Position numbers and translations under genes: made by a program
Assembly (NCBI RefSeq): GCF_026625885.1
Contig: NZ_CP113068.1
Span: 434,001-498,000, forward strand
From: Roseateles sp. SL47
Lineage (GTDB): Bacteria; Pseudomonadota; Gammaproteobacteria; Burkholderiales; Burkholderiaceae_C
Direction: 5' to 3'
DNA: 64,000 nt
Part shown: one piece after another, positions 50,882 through 61,056 of the stretch
How the letters are laid out: every line of letters starts with the position of its first letter
Position numbering within the stretch: position 1 is the first letter of the stretch
Notes under the pieces: generated by a model
Told to the model about the DNA's origin: nothing
Seen by the model: only the letters and a program-made list of their open reading frames with translations
Database searches by the model: none

Positions 50882-52060
50882 TTGGCGAGCGATTTCCTCT
50901 TCACCTCGGAATCCGTGTCTGAAGGCCATCCGGACAAAGTGGCCGACCAGATCTCCGATGCCATTCTGGATGCCATCCTGGCCCAGGACCCCCGTTCCCG
51001 CGTGGCCGCTGAGACCCTGTGCAACACCGGGCTGGTCGTGCTGGCCGGCGAGATCACCACCAATGCGCATGTCGACTACATCCAGGTCGCCCGCGACACC
51101 ATCAAGCGCATCGGCTACGACAACACCGAATACGGCATCGACTACAAGGGCTGCGCCGTTCTGGTGGCCTACGACAAGCAGAGCAATGACATCGCCCAGG
51201 GCGTGGACCAGGCCTCGGACGACCATCTGAACACCGGCGCTGGCGACCAGGGCCTGATGTTCGGTTATGCCTGTGACGAAACGCCGGAGCTGATGCCCGC
51301 CCCCATCTACTATGCGCACCGACTGGTGGAGCGTCAGGCGCAACTGCGCAAGGATGGCCGGCTGCCCTTCCTGCGTCCGGACGCCAAGAGCCAGGTGACC
51401 ATGCGTTATGTGGACGGCAAACCGCACAGCATCGACACCGTGGTGCTGTCCACCCAGCATGCCCCGGAGATGTCGCTGGGCGACAAGATGAAGCCGGAGT
51501 TCTACGAGGCCGTCATCGAAGAAATCATCAAGCCGGTGCTGCCCAAGGAATGGCTGCAGGACACCAAGTACCTGGTGAACCCGACTGGCCGGTTCGTGAT
51601 TGGTGGCCCGCAGGGCGACTGCGGCCTCACCGGCCGCAAGATCATCGTGGACACCTACGGGGGCGCCTGCCCGCACGGCGGCGGCGCGTTCTCCGGCAAG
51701 GATCCGACGAAGGTGGACCGTTCCGCTGCCTATGCCGCCCGCTACGTGGCCAAGAACATCGTGGCCGCCGGCCTGGCACGCCAGTGCCAGATCCAGGTGG
51801 CGTACGCCATTGGCGTGGCCCGTCCGATGAACGTCACGGTCTACACCGAAGGCACGGGCCTGATCCCGGACGAGCAGATCGCCGCGCTGGTGAACGAGCA
51901 CTTTGACCTGCGCCCCAAGGGCATCATCCAGATGCTGGACCTGCTGCGTCCGATCTATGGCAAGACCGCCGCCTACGGCCACTTCGGCCGCGAAGAGCCG
52001 GAGTTCAGCTGGGAGCGCACCGATCGCGCCCAAGGACTGCGCGCCGCCGCCGGCCTGTGA
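50882..52060 (+). CDS. metK: S-adenosylmethionine synthetase
   Basis: 392 residues: makes SAM from methionine and [30 protein letters not shown], the [12 protein letters not shown] hexapeptide-type motif and [23 protein letters not shown] are diagnostic. It uses a TTG start, fixed by the AGGAG site and the conserved N terminus. Single gene followed by a terminator. Confidence 0.97.
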   Translation: MASDFLFTSESVSEGHPDKVADQISDAILDAILAQDPRSRVAAETLCNTGLVVLAGEITTNAHVDYIQVARDTIKRIGYDNTEYGIDYKGCAVLVAYDKQSNDIAQGVDQASDDHLNTGAGDQGLMFGYACDETPELMPAPIYYAHRLVERQAQLRKDGRLPFLRPDAKSQVTMRYVDGKPHSIDTVVLSTQHAPEMSLGDKMKPEFYEAVIEEIIKPVLPKEWLQDTKYLVNPTGRFVIGGPQGDCGLTGRKIIVDTYGGACPHGGGAFSGKDPTKVDRSAAYAARYVAKNIVAAGLARQCQIQVAYAIGVARPMNVTVYTEGTGLIPDEQIAALVNEHFDLRPKGIIQMLDLLRPIYGKTAAYGHFGREEPEFSWERTDRAQGLRAAAGL

Positions 52061-52151
52061 CGCCAACTGCGCAACATGTCACGCTCTTCGCCATCCCATG
52101 GTGAAGACCTGACATACGTCAGGCTTGTAAGCCCGAAATACCCCTCATCCA

Positions 52152-52174
52152 GGGCCGCTTCTTGCGGCCCTTTT
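52152..52174 (+). terminator. intrinsic terminator after metK
   Basis: GGGCCGC-TTCTT-GCGGCCC followed by TTTT, 91 bases after the metK stop. A smaller hairpin, CCTGAC-ATAC-GTCAGG, lies at 52108-52123. Confidence 0.8.
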
Positions 52175-52201
52175 CATTGGGTGGGTGGGCAAAATCACGG
52201 G

Positions 52202-53221
52202 ATGCATGCTGCACCGACTCCCCTGACCATTCTCATCGTCGACGACCAGAACGCCACCCGGGTGGCATTGACGGCAGAACTCGACCGGGTGGGGCATCGG
52301 GTGCTGGAGGCCGACAGCGCCGAATGGGGGCTGGAGCTGTTCCGCCGCTACCGCCCGGACGTGGTGCTGATGGATGTGGAGATGCCGGGCCGTGACGGCT
52401 ACTGGACCGCCCGCGAAATGCGCGCGGCCGAGCCTGGGGGCTGGACCCCCATCATCTTTTTGTCCCAGTTCAAGCAGGACCTGGACATCTGGAAGGGCAT
52501 CGAATCCGGCGGCGATGACTATCTGGTGAAACCGGTCTCGCCGATGATCCTGCATGCCAAGCTGCGTGCGATGCAGCGGCTGGCCCAGATGCGGCAGCGG
52601 CTGGTGACCATGTCGGAAGAATTGCGGGCGGCCAACGCCCAACTGGAAGAGCTCTCCAGCGTGGACGCCCTCACCGGGCTGATGAACCGGCGCGCGCTGG
52701 ATGCGCGGCTGCAGCAGGAACTGGATCTGGCCCGCCGCGAAAGCAAGCCGCTGACGCTGGTGCTGTGCGATGTGGACCATTTCAAGCGCTACAACGATGC
52801 CGCCGGCCATGTGGCGGGGGACGCCTGCCTGCGCCGGGTGGCACAGCTGCTGAAGGAGACCTGCCGCCGCCCGAGCGACTGCGCGGGCCGCTACGGTGGG
52901 GAGGAATTCGCCCTCATCCTGCCCAACACGCCACGTTCCGGGGCGATGACCTATGCGCGGGCGCTGATGCGCACCATCGAGCTGACAGCCATCCCGCATC
53001 CGGATTCCCCGACGGGGGCGCACATCACCCTCTCCGGCGGCATCACCACATGTATCCCGGATGAAAGCACCAGCGTGGAGGGCCTGATCATCCGGGCCGA
53101 CGAAGCGCTCTACAACGCCAAGTCCACCGGCCGCAATCGCTTCTTCAGCTTTGAGATGCAGATGGACACCCAGGAACAGAAGTCCGCCTACGGCACGCTG
53201 GACACTGGTCGTCAACCGTAA
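52202..53221 (+). CDS. response regulator-GGDEF diguanylate cyclase
   Basis: 339 residues: receiver domain (ILIVDDQNATRVAL, phosphoacceptor Asp in VVLMDVEMPGRDG, Lys in YLVKPV), a coiled-coil linker (AQMRQRLVTMSEELRAANAQLEELSS), then a GGDEF domain with the active-site loop RYGGEEFALIL (GGEEF variant, normally active). Makes cyclic di-GMP upon phosphorylation by an unknown kinase. The upstream frame to 52076 crosses the metK terminator, so ATG at 52202 is used. Confidence 0.9.
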   Translation: MHAAPTPLTILIVDDQNATRVALTAELDRVGHRVLEADSAEWGLELFRRYRPDVVLMDVEMPGRDGYWTAREMRAAEPGGWTPIIFLSQFKQDLDIWKGIESGGDDYLVKPVSPMILHAKLRAMQRLAQMRQRLVTMSEELRAANAQLEELSSVDALTGLMNRRALDARLQQELDLARRESKPLTLVLCDVDHFKRYNDAAGHVAGDACLRRVAQLLKETCRRPSDCAGRYGGEEFALILPNTPRSGAMTYARALMRTIELTAIPHPDSPTGAHITLSGGITTCIPDESTSVEGLIIRADEALYNAKSTGRNRFFSFEMQMDTQEQKSAYGTLDTGRQP

Positions 53222-53399
53222 CGAATCCCGACGTGACCCACAGCCGCTGCCCCTGGTGTTGGCCGACATTGACCATTTCAGGGCCTCCCACGGCAGCTAC
53301 GGCCCGCTCGCGGGAGACAACTGCCTCGACATGCAGATGGACTCGCTGGAGCTGGGCCTTTCTTCCGGCTTCGCATCGCTGCAGGCGGGACGGCGTTGA
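53222..53399 (+). pseudogene. remnant of a second GGDEF domain
   Basis: The plus-strand frame gives LPLVLADIDHFRASHGSYGPLAGDNCL, which is the substrate-binding start of a GGDEF domain (LxDIDxFKxxND-like), joined to unrelated sequence on both sides. No GG(D/E)EF loop follows. It directly follows the intact cyclase gene and is a decayed duplicate or a deletion scar. Confidence 0.6.
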
Positions 53400-53535
53400 G
53401 CGACGGAGCCACGACGTTCGGCCCAGCGACGTCAAGCAGAACGACGTTCGGAACAATGAGGCGAAGCTGACAGAATCTGGCGCCCCCGCGTCGTAAGGTT
53501 GAGGCTCCGAGAAGCCTCATTCACCGCCCTCTCCG

Positions 53536-54645
53536 ATGCCAGTGATCGACCACGACACCCTGCGCCGGTACGCCATCGCCCGCACCCTCTTCCCACCCAC
53601 CACGCTGCTGCGCGCCATCCGCCGGCTGGGGTTTGTCCAGGCCGACCCGATGCGGGCACCCGCTCGGGCACAGGACCTGATCCTGATGCATCGGGTCAAG
53701 GACTACCGGGCCGGGGATCTGGATGCGCGGTATCCACGCTTGCCGGTGGAAGAGGACTGCCTGGTCAACTACGGCTTCCTGCCCAAAGAACATCTGGCCT
53801 TGCTGCACCCGCGCACCGCCAAGCGGGTCTGGGATGCGGCCACGCACGCACGCGCCGCTGAGGTGCTGGCCTTTGTGCGGCAGAAGGGCCGTACCCACCC
53901 CGCCGATGTGCTGGCCGCCTTCAGCCATCACGGCCGGGTGGAGGGTGCCTGGGGCGGTGCACTCAACGCCAGCACGCAGTTGCTGGACGGCATGCATTAC
54001 CGTGGCCTGCTGCGGGTGGCCCGCCGAGACACCGGCACCCGCGTGTACGAGGCCATCGAACATCCGCCGCAGGACAACAGCCCGGCGGCCCGCCACGCCC
54101 GCGCGCAGGCGCTGCTGGATCTGGTGGTGCAACTGTATGCGCCGCTGCCAGCCGCCAGCCTCGGGTATTTAACAACGCTGCTGGCGTATGGCGCGCCCCA
54201 TCTGCGGACCGAGGCCCGTGCCCTCTGCAAGGCCGCGCCCGAGCGTTATGCCCATGTGAAGGTGGACCGTGAGCGCTGGTTCTGGCCCGCCGACGAATCA
54301 CCGGCCGCTCGCCGCCATCAGGTGGACATGGAAGGTGTGCGCTTCCTGGCGCCGTTTGATCCGCTGGTCTGGGACCGGCGCCGGTTTGAACGCCTGTGGG
54401 GCTGGGCCTACCGATTCGAGGCCTACACACCAGCAGCCAGGCGCACCCGCGGCCACTATGCGCTGCCGCTGCTCTGGGGCGAGCGCATGATCGGCTGGGC
54501 CAACCTCAAGGTGGTGAACCGGCAACTGGTGCCGGATATGGGCTTCATCGAGAAGCGCCCTCGGGAGGCAGCCTTCCGGCGAGGTCTGGACGAAGCCTTG
54601 CACCAGACCTCGGTGTTTCTCGGGCTTGAGGATTCGCGGGGCTGA
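53536..54645 (+). CDS. YcaQ/AlkX-type DNA glycosylase (winged-helix, HTH_42)
   Basis: 369 residues of the HTH_42 family: DTLRRYAIARTLFPPTTLLRAIRRLGFVQADPMRAPARAQDLIL has the Q-x-D catalytic motif (QAD) of YcaQ-like glycosylases, which unhook interstrand crosslinks and remove alkylated bases. Three winged-helix units and the C-terminal LAPFDPLVWDRRRFERLWGWAYRFEAYTPA follow. Full length. Confidence 0.88.
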   Translation: MPVIDHDTLRRYAIARTLFPPTTLLRAIRRLGFVQADPMRAPARAQDLILMHRVKDYRAGDLDARYPRLPVEEDCLVNYGFLPKEHLALLHPRTAKRVWDAATHARAAEVLAFVRQKGRTHPADVLAAFSHHGRVEGAWGGALNASTQLLDGMHYRGLLRVARRDTGTRVYEAIEHPPQDNSPAARHARAQALLDLVVQLYAPLPAASLGYLTTLLAYGAPHLRTEARALCKAAPERYAHVKVDRERWFWPADESPAARRHQVDMEGVRFLAPFDPLVWDRRRFERLWGWAYRFEAYTPAARRTRGHYALPLLWGERMIGWANLKVVNRQLVPDMGFIEKRPREAAFRRGLDEALHQTSVFLGLEDSRG

Positions 54646-54678
54646 GAAAGCACCCGGCGCCCGGTTCAGGCGCAGCGC

Positions 54679-55605
54679 TCAGCTCGCCCGCAGAATCTGC
54701 TCGATGTCCGCTCGCGGCGGCGTGCCGAACAGCCGCCGATATTCCCGGCTGAACTGCGATGCGCTTTCATACCCCACCTGATGGGCGGCGCTGGCCGCAT
54801 CCAGCCCCTCGGCCAGCATCAGGCGGCGGGCATGCTGCAGCCGCAGTTGCTTCTGATATTGCATCGGCGAGAGGCTGGTCAGTTGCTTGAACCGCTGATG
54901 CAGCGTGGACGGGCTCATGTGGGCCACCTCAGCCAGATGGTCGATGCTCAGCGGTTCGTTGAACCGGCGGTTCAGCTCATCAATGGCGCGAGAGAGCCGG
55001 CGGGTGGCACTGTCCTGCGAAGCCAGGGAGCGCAGGCGCGGCCCCAGTGGGCCGGTGAGCACCCGGTAGAAGATTTCGCGCTGCAGCAGCGGGCCCAGCA
55101 CGCGCTGGTCCTGCGGACTGTCCAGCAACTGCATCATCCGCAGGGCGGCGCTCAGCAGGGCGGCATCCACCGGGGCTACGTTCAGCGCGCTTTGGGCCTG
55201 CGGCGTGGCATCGCTGCTCATCGGGCCCACTTCCAGCATCAGGTCCGCCAGCGTCTGGGTGTCGCAGCTCACCCGGATGCACAGATACGGCTTCTCCGGC
55301 GTGGCGTCGATCACCTGGCCGCGCGGCATCATCGTCATGGAGACCAGCAGGAAGTGCAGCGGGTCGTAGTACAGCGTCTCGTCGCCCAGCTCCACCTTCT
55401 TGCGTCCCTGCAGCACGATCACCACGCCGGGCTCATACAGGGCGGGGCCCTTGGGCGAGGTGGTGCACGCGCGGATGAGGTGCAGGCAGGGAATGGCGCT
55501 CTGGTGGGAACCTTCGCCGCCGACGTGGCGCAGCGTCAAATCCACCATCTGTGCGCGCAGCGCCTGCAGTTCGTCGGCCAGGGGGAGTGAGGTGGGGACA
55601 ACCAT
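54679..55605 (-). CDS. AraC-family transcriptional regulator
   Basis: 308 residues: N-terminal cupin-like AraC_N domain (CLHLIRACTTSPKGPALYEPGVVIVLQGRKKVELGDETLYYDPLHFLLVS) and a C-terminal pair of helix-turn-helices (DHLAEVAHMSPSTLHQRFKQLTSLSPMQYQKQLRLQHARRLML, GYESASQFSREYRRLFG). Divergent from the aldo/keto reductase, a frequent pairing in which the regulator controls the reductase. Confidence 0.9.
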   Translation of the reverse strand: MVVPTSLPLADELQALRAQMVDLTLRHVGGEGSHQSAIPCLHLIRACTTSPKGPALYEPGVVIVLQGRKKVELGDETLYYDPLHFLLVSMTMMPRGQVIDATPEKPYLCIRVSCDTQTLADLMLEVGPMSSDATPQAQSALNVAPVDAALLSAALRMMQLLDSPQDQRVLGPLLQREIFYRVLTGPLGPRLRSLASQDSATRRLSRAIDELNRRFNEPLSIDHLAEVAHMSPSTLHQRFKQLTSLSPMQYQKQLRLQHARRLMLAEGLDAASAAHQVGYESASQFSREYRRLFGTPPRADIEQILRAS

Positions 55606-55789
55606 GCTGCGAATTGTGCAAAGAGAACGCGCGCATGCACAGGGTGCCCGTGAGGGGTCTGGAGGATTGGGCAATGACGGGCGAGCTTTGCGCTGGTTCT
55701 GGAGGGGGGCGAATTTCTAAGCTGTCGGACATCGCTGCGGTACCGCACCCTGGGTGCCGCCCCTGCCCCTGAACCCGAGGAGTGCCGCC

Positions 55790-56893
55790 ATGACCGTCTT
55801 CACCCGTGAACCCCTCAATCAACTGCCCCAGGTGCCACGTCGCCGCCTGGGCGCTCACGGCCCGGAGGTCTCGGCCCTGGGCCTGGGCTGCATGGGCATG
55901 TCCGACTATTACGGCCCGGCCGACGACGGCCATTCCCTGGCCGTGCTGCACCGCGCCCTGGATCTGGGCATGAACTTCCTGGATACCTCCGACATCTATG
56001 GCCAGGGTGCCAACGAGCGGCTGCTGTCCGGGCTGCTGGTGAACCGCCGCCGCGAGGTGGTGCTGGCGACCAAGTTCGGCATCGTGCGCAATGCGGAAGG
56101 TCTGTCCAGCGGCGTGGATGGCCGGCCGGCCAACGTGCACCGTTCCTGCGACGCCAGCCTGCGCCGCTTGGGGGTGAACCATATCGACCTCTACTACCTG
56201 CACCGGGTGGATCCGCAAGTGCCGATCGAGGAAACAGTGGGCGCCATGGCCACGTTGGTGCGCTCCGGCAAGGTGCGGCATCTGGGCTTGTCGGAGGCTT
56301 CGGCCGACACGATCCGGCGCGCCCATCGGGTGCATCCGATTGCGGCGGTGCAGACCGAATACTCGCTCTGGAGCCGGGAGGTGGAGGAAGACATCCTGCC
56401 CACCTGCCGCGAATTGGGCATTGCGCTGGTGCCCTACAGCCCATTGGGACGCGGCTTTCTGACCGGCGCCATCCGCAGCGCAGACCAACTGGCCGCCGAT
56501 GACTGGCGGCGGATGAATCCGCGCTTCCAGCCGGCCCATCTGCGGGCCAATCTCGGCCTGGCGGATGCGATTGCCGCGCTGGCGGCGGACCACGGCATGA
56601 CGGCGGCCCAACTCGCGCTGGCGTGGCTGCTGGACCGGGGGCCGGACATCGTCCCGATTCCGGGCACCCGCAGCCTGGCCCGGCTGGAGGAGAACGCCCG
56701 TGCGGCCCGCCTGCGGTTCAACGATGTGTTGCGGGAAGAACTGGCGGCACGGCTGGCGGCTCATCCGGTGTCCGGTCAGCGGTATCCGGAGGTGTCGATG
56801 GCGCTGCTCAACGGCTCGACGCCGGTGCGGGAGTCCGCTGAAGGGCGCGAGGCGGGGAACGCGTCGGGCGATGCGCGGTTGAACGTGGCCTGA
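55790..56893 (+). CDS. aldo/keto reductase
   Basis: 367 residues of the AKR superfamily: [20 protein letters not shown], catalytic Asp/Tyr/Lys/His set in [24 protein letters not shown] and [10 protein letters not shown], and C-terminal [16 protein letters not shown] for NADPH binding. Behind GAGGAG at good spacing. Likely controlled by the divergent AraC regulator. Confidence 0.9.
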   Translation: MTVFTREPLNQLPQVPRRRLGAHGPEVSALGLGCMGMSDYYGPADDGHSLAVLHRALDLGMNFLDTSDIYGQGANERLLSGLLVNRRREVVLATKFGIVRNAEGLSSGVDGRPANVHRSCDASLRRLGVNHIDLYYLHRVDPQVPIEETVGAMATLVRSGKVRHLGLSEASADTIRRAHRVHPIAAVQTEYSLWSREVEEDILPTCRELGIALVPYSPLGRGFLTGAIRSADQLAADDWRRMNPRFQPAHLRANLGLADAIAALAADHGMTAAQLALAWLLDRGPDIVPIPGTRSLARLEENARAARLRFNDVLREELAARLAAHPVSGQRYPEVSMALLNGSTPVRESAEGREAGNASGDARLNVA

Positions 56894-56909
56894 GGGGAGG
56901 GCTGCGCCG

Positions 56910-57377
56910 CTACGGGAGGTAGGACAGCGGCAGCGCCGTGGTGAATTTGAGCTCCTCCATCGCAAAGCTGGAGGAAACGTCGAACAACTGGGTGCCGGCG
57001 ATGAGGCGCTTGTAGACCTTGTCATAGGCGGCGATGTCGGGCACGACCACACGCAGCAGGTAGTCCACGTCGCCGCTCATCCGGTAGAACTCGACCACCT
57101 CGGGGATGGATTCGACCGTGGCGCGGAAGCGGTTGAACCACTGCTCGGTATGGGTGTTGGTGCGCACCGCCACAAACACCGTGACGGCCACATTGACCTT
57201 CTCCCGGTTGACCATGGCGACCTGCCGCGTGATCACCCCGCCGTCCTTCAAGCGCTGGACACGCCGCCAGCACTGCGTGGCGGACAGCCCCACCTCCTCC
57301 GCCAGATCGGCCACCTGCCGCTCGGCGTCCACCTGCAGCATCTCCAGCAGCTTGCGGTCGATGGAATCCAGTTTCAT
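56910..57377 (-). CDS. Lrp/AsnC-family regulator divergent from the cysteine desulfurase fusion
   Basis: 155 residues from ATG at 57377 (Met codons at 57386 and 57389 are alternatives): LDSIDRKLLEMLQVDAERQVADLAEEVGLSATQCWRRVQRLKDGGVITRQVA is the helix-turn-helix; the C-terminal domain contains EVVEFYRMSGDVDYLLRVVVPDIAAYDKVYKRL. Its divergence from a gene acting on cysteine suggests a cysteine- or sulfide-responsive regulator, by analogy with Lrp members that control cysteine catabolism. Confidence 0.9.
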   Translation of the reverse strand: MKLDSIDRKLLEMLQVDAERQVADLAEEVGLSATQCWRRVQRLKDGGVITRQVAMVNREKVNVAVTVFVAVRTNTHTEQWFNRFRATVESIPEVVEFYRMSGDVDYLLRVVVPDIAAYDKVYKRLIAGTQLFDVSSSFAMEELKFTTALPLSYLP

Positions 57378-57633
57378 CTTTGACATCATCAGCGCAATCA
57401 GAACGCAGTTTTCGTTCGCATTGGGCCACAAGTTGGCGTACAGAGCTTGCGCCCGAGGTGCTGGCGGGCTGCTGTTGTCTCACCAGGCCAGTTCGGATGG
57501 TCGCCCACCCAGGGGCATAGATAGAAATCTCATTTCCATCTGAGGAATGATTTCGAAATCAAGTTGCAAACATCCGGTACTTTGCACCCCAACTTGCAAC
57601 TCGTTATCACCCTACCGTTTGGACAATTCCGGG

Positions 57634-59919
57634 ATGGATATCTATCTCGACGCCAACGCCACCACCCCCGTCCTGGAACCGGCTCGTGCGGCCGCGATGG
57701 CGGTCATGGCGGAGTCTTTTGGCAACCCCAGCAGCATCCATGGCGCCGGCCTGAAGGTCCGCGCGCTGCTGGACGAAGTGCGCGCCACTGCGCGCCGGGT
57801 GCTGCAAGCCCCCACCGGCCGGCTGCTGTTCACCAGCGGCGCCACCGAAGGCATTCAGACCGCCGTCCTGTCCGCACTGGAGCATTTGCGCACCCGTCGC
57901 CAGCGCGGCGCCGGAAGCCCCTCCTGCGTGCTGTACGGCGCCACCGAGCACAAGGCCGTGCCGGAAGCCTTGGCCCATTGGAATGCCCTGCTCGGCCTGG
58001 ATCTGCAGATCCTGCCCATTCCGGTCGGCCCGGATGGCCGCCATGACCTGGCCTGGCTCCAGGCGCATCTCGATCAGGCCGGGCTGGTCTGCACCATGGC
58101 CGCCAACAACGAAACCGGCGTCATCACCGATCTGGACGGCATCGCCGCCCTGATGAAAGACCGCGATACCCTCTGGCTGGTCGATGGCGTCCAGGCCCTG
58201 GGCAAGTTGCCCCTCCGGCTGATCGAACGGCGCATCGACTACGCCCCCTTCTCCGGCCACAAGCTGTATGCCCCCAAAGGCATCGGCATGCTGTACGTGC
58301 GTGAAGGCGCGCCGTTCACCCCCCTGCTGGCCGGTGGCGGCCAGGAAAGCGCGCTGCGCTCCGGCACCGAAAACACTGCCGGCATCGCGGCCTTGGGCGT
58401 GGTGCTCAAGGCGCTGGAATCCGGCGGCACCTTTGCAGCGCCCGAGGTGCTGCAGGGCTATCGCATCCAGCTCGTCCAGGCCCTGCGCGAAGCGTTCCCG
58501 GGCGTGGTGTTCAACGCACCGTTCGAGACCAGCCTGCCCACCACACTGAACATGTCGGTGCCCGGGCTCAGCGCCCGCACCTTGCTGGACCTGTTCGACG
58601 CCGCCGGCATCCGCGCCAGCGGTGGGTCCGCCTGCGGCGCGGCCAAGGCCAAACCGAGTGAGGTGCTGCAGGCCATGGGTCTGCCCGAGGCGCAGACCGC
58701 ATCCGCTGTGCGGCTGTCCTTCGGCCCGGCCGAGGCCCCGGAGGTGCTGGCGGAAGCCTGCCGCCGGCTGAAGGCCTGCGGCGACGCGCTGCGCAACGCC
58801 TGCTTGCCCGCTTCCCGCCATGCCTCCACCGCCGCCACCGACCGCATCACCCGCTGGGTGGTGGACGGCGCCTGCTGCTATGCGGTGTGGGATGCGGCGT
58901 CACGTCAATGCGCCGTCATCGATCCGTTGCCGGAATTGAACGATACCCTGGCCCAATGGCTGCGATGTCGCGACGGCCAGGTGGTCGCCGTGCTGGACAC
59001 CCATGGCCACGGCGACCATGCCTCCTCCGCCCCGTGGCTGCGCGAGACGCTGGCCGACCGGATGACCGACCACCGCCGGCTGGATGCATTGGGATGGCCA
59101 TTGGAGGCCGATGAGATCTCGGTCGGCGCCTTGCGGATCCGTCGACTGGCCGTTCCCGGCCACACGCTCGATTCCACCGCCTATCTACTGGAAGACTCCA
59201 CCGGCCTGTGCGCCGCCTTCGTGGGTGACACGGTGATGCCCGGCGCTTTGGGGCGGAGCGATTTCCCGGTCAGCACACCACGCTCCTACTTCGACTCGCT
59301 GCATCTGATCCACCAGGTGATCGGCGGCGACACGCTGCTGCTGCCCGGCCACGACTACGACCAGCGATTCGCCACCACGCTGGCGGTCGAATGCAAGGCC
59401 CAGCCGCTGGTGGAAGGCGTACTCACGGGCCGTGTGAAGGCGCAGGCCTTTGTGCAGGCCAAGGCCGATCTCGAACGTCATCTGGCGCCCACCGAGTTCC
59501 AGACGATGGCCTGCGGTGCCCGCGTGGATACCGGCCATGATGTCGGCAGTCCTGCCAGCGGACCGGCCGACCGAATCGAGATCAGCCAGGCCGACAAGAT
59601 CGAGATCAGCCAGGCCGACCTGGCGGACGAACTCGCCAGCGCACGCCGGCTGGTGTTGGTGGATGTGCGCGAGGCCTATGAGCAGCAGATGAGCCCGCTG
59701 GCACAACGCTGGCCGCTGGCGGCGCAGGCGCACATCGAAGTGGTGCCGCTGTCCACGTTGCTGAATCAGCTCCCCGCCTGGCGCAATCTGCCGCCAGACA
59801 CGCCACTGGTGTTCTGCTGCCGAAGCGGCAATCGCAGCACCCAAGCCGCCCGCGCCCTGCGCCGGCTCGGCCATTCCCAAGCGTTCAGCCTGGCCGGTGG
59901 ATTCGCCCTGCTGCCCTGA
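57634..59919 (+). CDS. cysteine desulfurase - MBL persulfide-dioxygenase-like - rhodanese fusion
   Basis: 761 residues in three parts. (1) About 1-385: NifS/IscS-like desulfurase with YLDANATTPV, ATEHKAVPE, PLP lysine in FSGHKLYAPKG (about 210) and the persulfide Cys in GGSACGAAKAKPSE (about 333). (2) About 400-630: MBL domain with DTHGHGDH and LLPGHDYD, of the ETHE1 persulfide-dioxygenase type. (3) About 650-761: rhodanese with CRSGNRS carrying the active Cys. A linker holds a direct IEISQAD repeat. One chain could strip sulfur from cysteine, pass the persulfide and oxidise it to sulfite. Confidence 0.88.
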   Translation: MDIYLDANATTPVLEPARAAAMAVMAESFGNPSSIHGAGLKVRALLDEVRATARRVLQAPTGRLLFTSGATEGIQTAVLSALEHLRTRRQRGAGSPSCVLYGATEHKAVPEALAHWNALLGLDLQILPIPVGPDGRHDLAWLQAHLDQAGLVCTMAANNETGVITDLDGIAALMKDRDTLWLVDGVQALGKLPLRLIERRIDYAPFSGHKLYAPKGIGMLYVREGAPFTPLLAGGGQESALRSGTENTAGIAALGVVLKALESGGTFAAPEVLQGYRIQLVQALREAFPGVVFNAPFETSLPTTLNMSVPGLSARTLLDLFDAAGIRASGGSACGAAKAKPSEVLQAMGLPEAQTASAVRLSFGPAEAPEVLAEACRRLKACGDALRNACLPASRHASTAATDRITRWVVDGACCYAVWDAASRQCAVIDPLPELNDTLAQWLRCRDGQVVAVLDTHGHGDHASSAPWLRETLADRMTDHRRLDALGWPLEADEISVGALRIRRLAVPGHTLDSTAYLLEDSTGLCAAFVGDTVMPGALGRSDFPVSTPRSYFDSLHLIHQVIGGDTLLLPGHDYDQRFATTLAVECKAQPLVEGVLTGRVKAQAFVQAKADLERHLAPTEFQTMACGARVDTGHDVGSPASGPADRIEISQADKIEISQADLADELASARRLVLVDVREAYEQQMSPLAQRWPLAAQAHIEVVPLSTLLNQLPAWRNLPPDTPLVFCCRSGNRSTQAARALRRLGHSQAFSLAGGFALLP

Positions 59920-59984
59920 GGGGGACGCCCTCAGCGTGACGCCTGGCGCTCATGCTCCCCTCGGGGTCGTTTGGCATGCATCGG

Positions 59985-60029
59985 GCGCTGCGGATGTGGG
60001 CGCCGCTGATGTGGGCGCCGCTGATGTGG
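59985..60029. repeat. 15-base tandem repeats
   Basis: GCGCTGCGGATGTGG is followed by two exact GCGCCGCTGATGTGG units. They lie between convergent genes, after the fusion protein stop and before the HAD gene stop. Confidence 0.75.
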
Positions 60030-60060
60030 CCGCTGTGTCTGAGGCTCCCGGGGGGTCGGA

Positions 60061-60930
60061 TCACGCCGCCGTGGTCGCGTCACCTGCGGCCTGGGTGGCC
60101 CGGGCGGCCAACAGCGCCTGGACCACTTCCGCAAATCCATCGCCGCGCTCGCCCTCCGTCACATAGGCAGGCAGGTGCGCCAGCACCGGCAGGAAGCGCC
60201 GGATGTTGGCCACCCCCACCGTCAGCGGCAACCGTTCAAACATCAGCTGGTCGTTGCTGGAATCGCCGACATACAGCCAGCGCGCCGGATCGAAATCTCG
60301 ACCGGTGAGCACCGGCACGGCCCACTCGGCGGCGGTCCACTTGTTATGCGAACCGATCCAGCCGTTGATGTGGATGGAGCTGACCGTGGCCTGCAATCCA
60401 TGGGCGCGCATGATGCCGCACACCGCCTCGATGCCCTCCGGGGGCAGATGGGCATGCTCGCTGTGGTCGATGGCAATGTCGGTCTGGCGGCCCGCACTGT
60501 CAGTCGCCAGCCGCGCGCCGGGCACACGGGCCAGGATGTCGTCCGTGCATTGCCGCAAACGAGCGGCATGCTGGCGTCGGGTGGGCGCATCCTGGGTGAA
60601 CAGCCTCTCCACCGGGCGGTTGGCGCTCGATTCGTGCACCCCGTCGGCATGCACCACGCCGTCGGGTCCGGCGTCGCCCCGCCGCAGCAGCACCCCACCG
60701 TTTTCCGCCACGATGCCCAGCACCGGCCAGTCCCTGGCCATCGGCTCGCTCCAGCCGGCCGGGCGTCCGGTGATGGCAATCACCGGAACCCCCGCCTGGG
60801 CCAGCCGTTGCAAGGCCTCGCGGGCCGCCGGAGCCAGGCGGCCGTCGGTGGTCAGCGTGTCGTCAATATCGGTCAGCACGCCCTGCACGGCGCGCCATTC
60901 CTCACGAGAACAGAAGATCAGAGGCTTCAT
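60061..60930 (-). CDS. HAD-superfamily (IIB) phosphatase
   Basis: 289 residues: motif I VLTDIDDTLTTDG (nucleophile Asp and acid Asp), motif II AITGRPAGW, and motif IV YVGDSSNDQLMFERL. The cap domain between them is of the Cof type. It dephosphorylates an unidentified sugar phosphate or similar small molecule. Divergent from the SAH riboswitch and ahcY. Confidence 0.88.
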   Translation of the reverse strand: MKPLIFCSREEWRAVQGVLTDIDDTLTTDGRLAPAAREALQRLAQAGVPVIAITGRPAGWSEPMARDWPVLGIVAENGGVLLRRGDAGPDGVVHADGVHESSANRPVERLFTQDAPTRRQHAARLRQCTDDILARVPGARLATDSAGRQTDIAIDHSEHAHLPPEGIEAVCGIMRAHGLQATVSSIHINGWIGSHNKWTAAEWAVPVLTGRDFDPARWLYVGDSSNDQLMFERLPLTVGVANIRRFLPVLAHLPAYVTEGERGDGFAEVVQALLAARATQAAGDATTAA

Positions 60931-60964
60931 GGCCGGCGATTGTGCGTCTAGAATCTGGCTTCGT

Positions 60965-61056
60965 TCCGAGGAGCGTTGCGACCTCTCACCGTCAGAGGCC
61001 AGGCTCGGAACCGCTGTGTTCGTACCCTCTCACAGCCCAGCAACCGCGCTCACCCG
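60965..61056 (+). ncRNA. SAH riboswitch upstream of ahcY
   Basis: The leader contains CCGAGGAGCGTTGCGACC, then a hairpin (CTCACCGTCAGAG), AGGCTCGGAACC, which closes the first stem (CCGAG/CTCGG), and later GCAACCGCGCTCACC, which can pair with GAGCGTTG to form the pseudoknot. This is the S-adenosylhomocysteine riboswitch consensus found before ahcY in proteobacteria. SAH binding turns the gene on. End coordinates are approximate. Confidence 0.85.
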
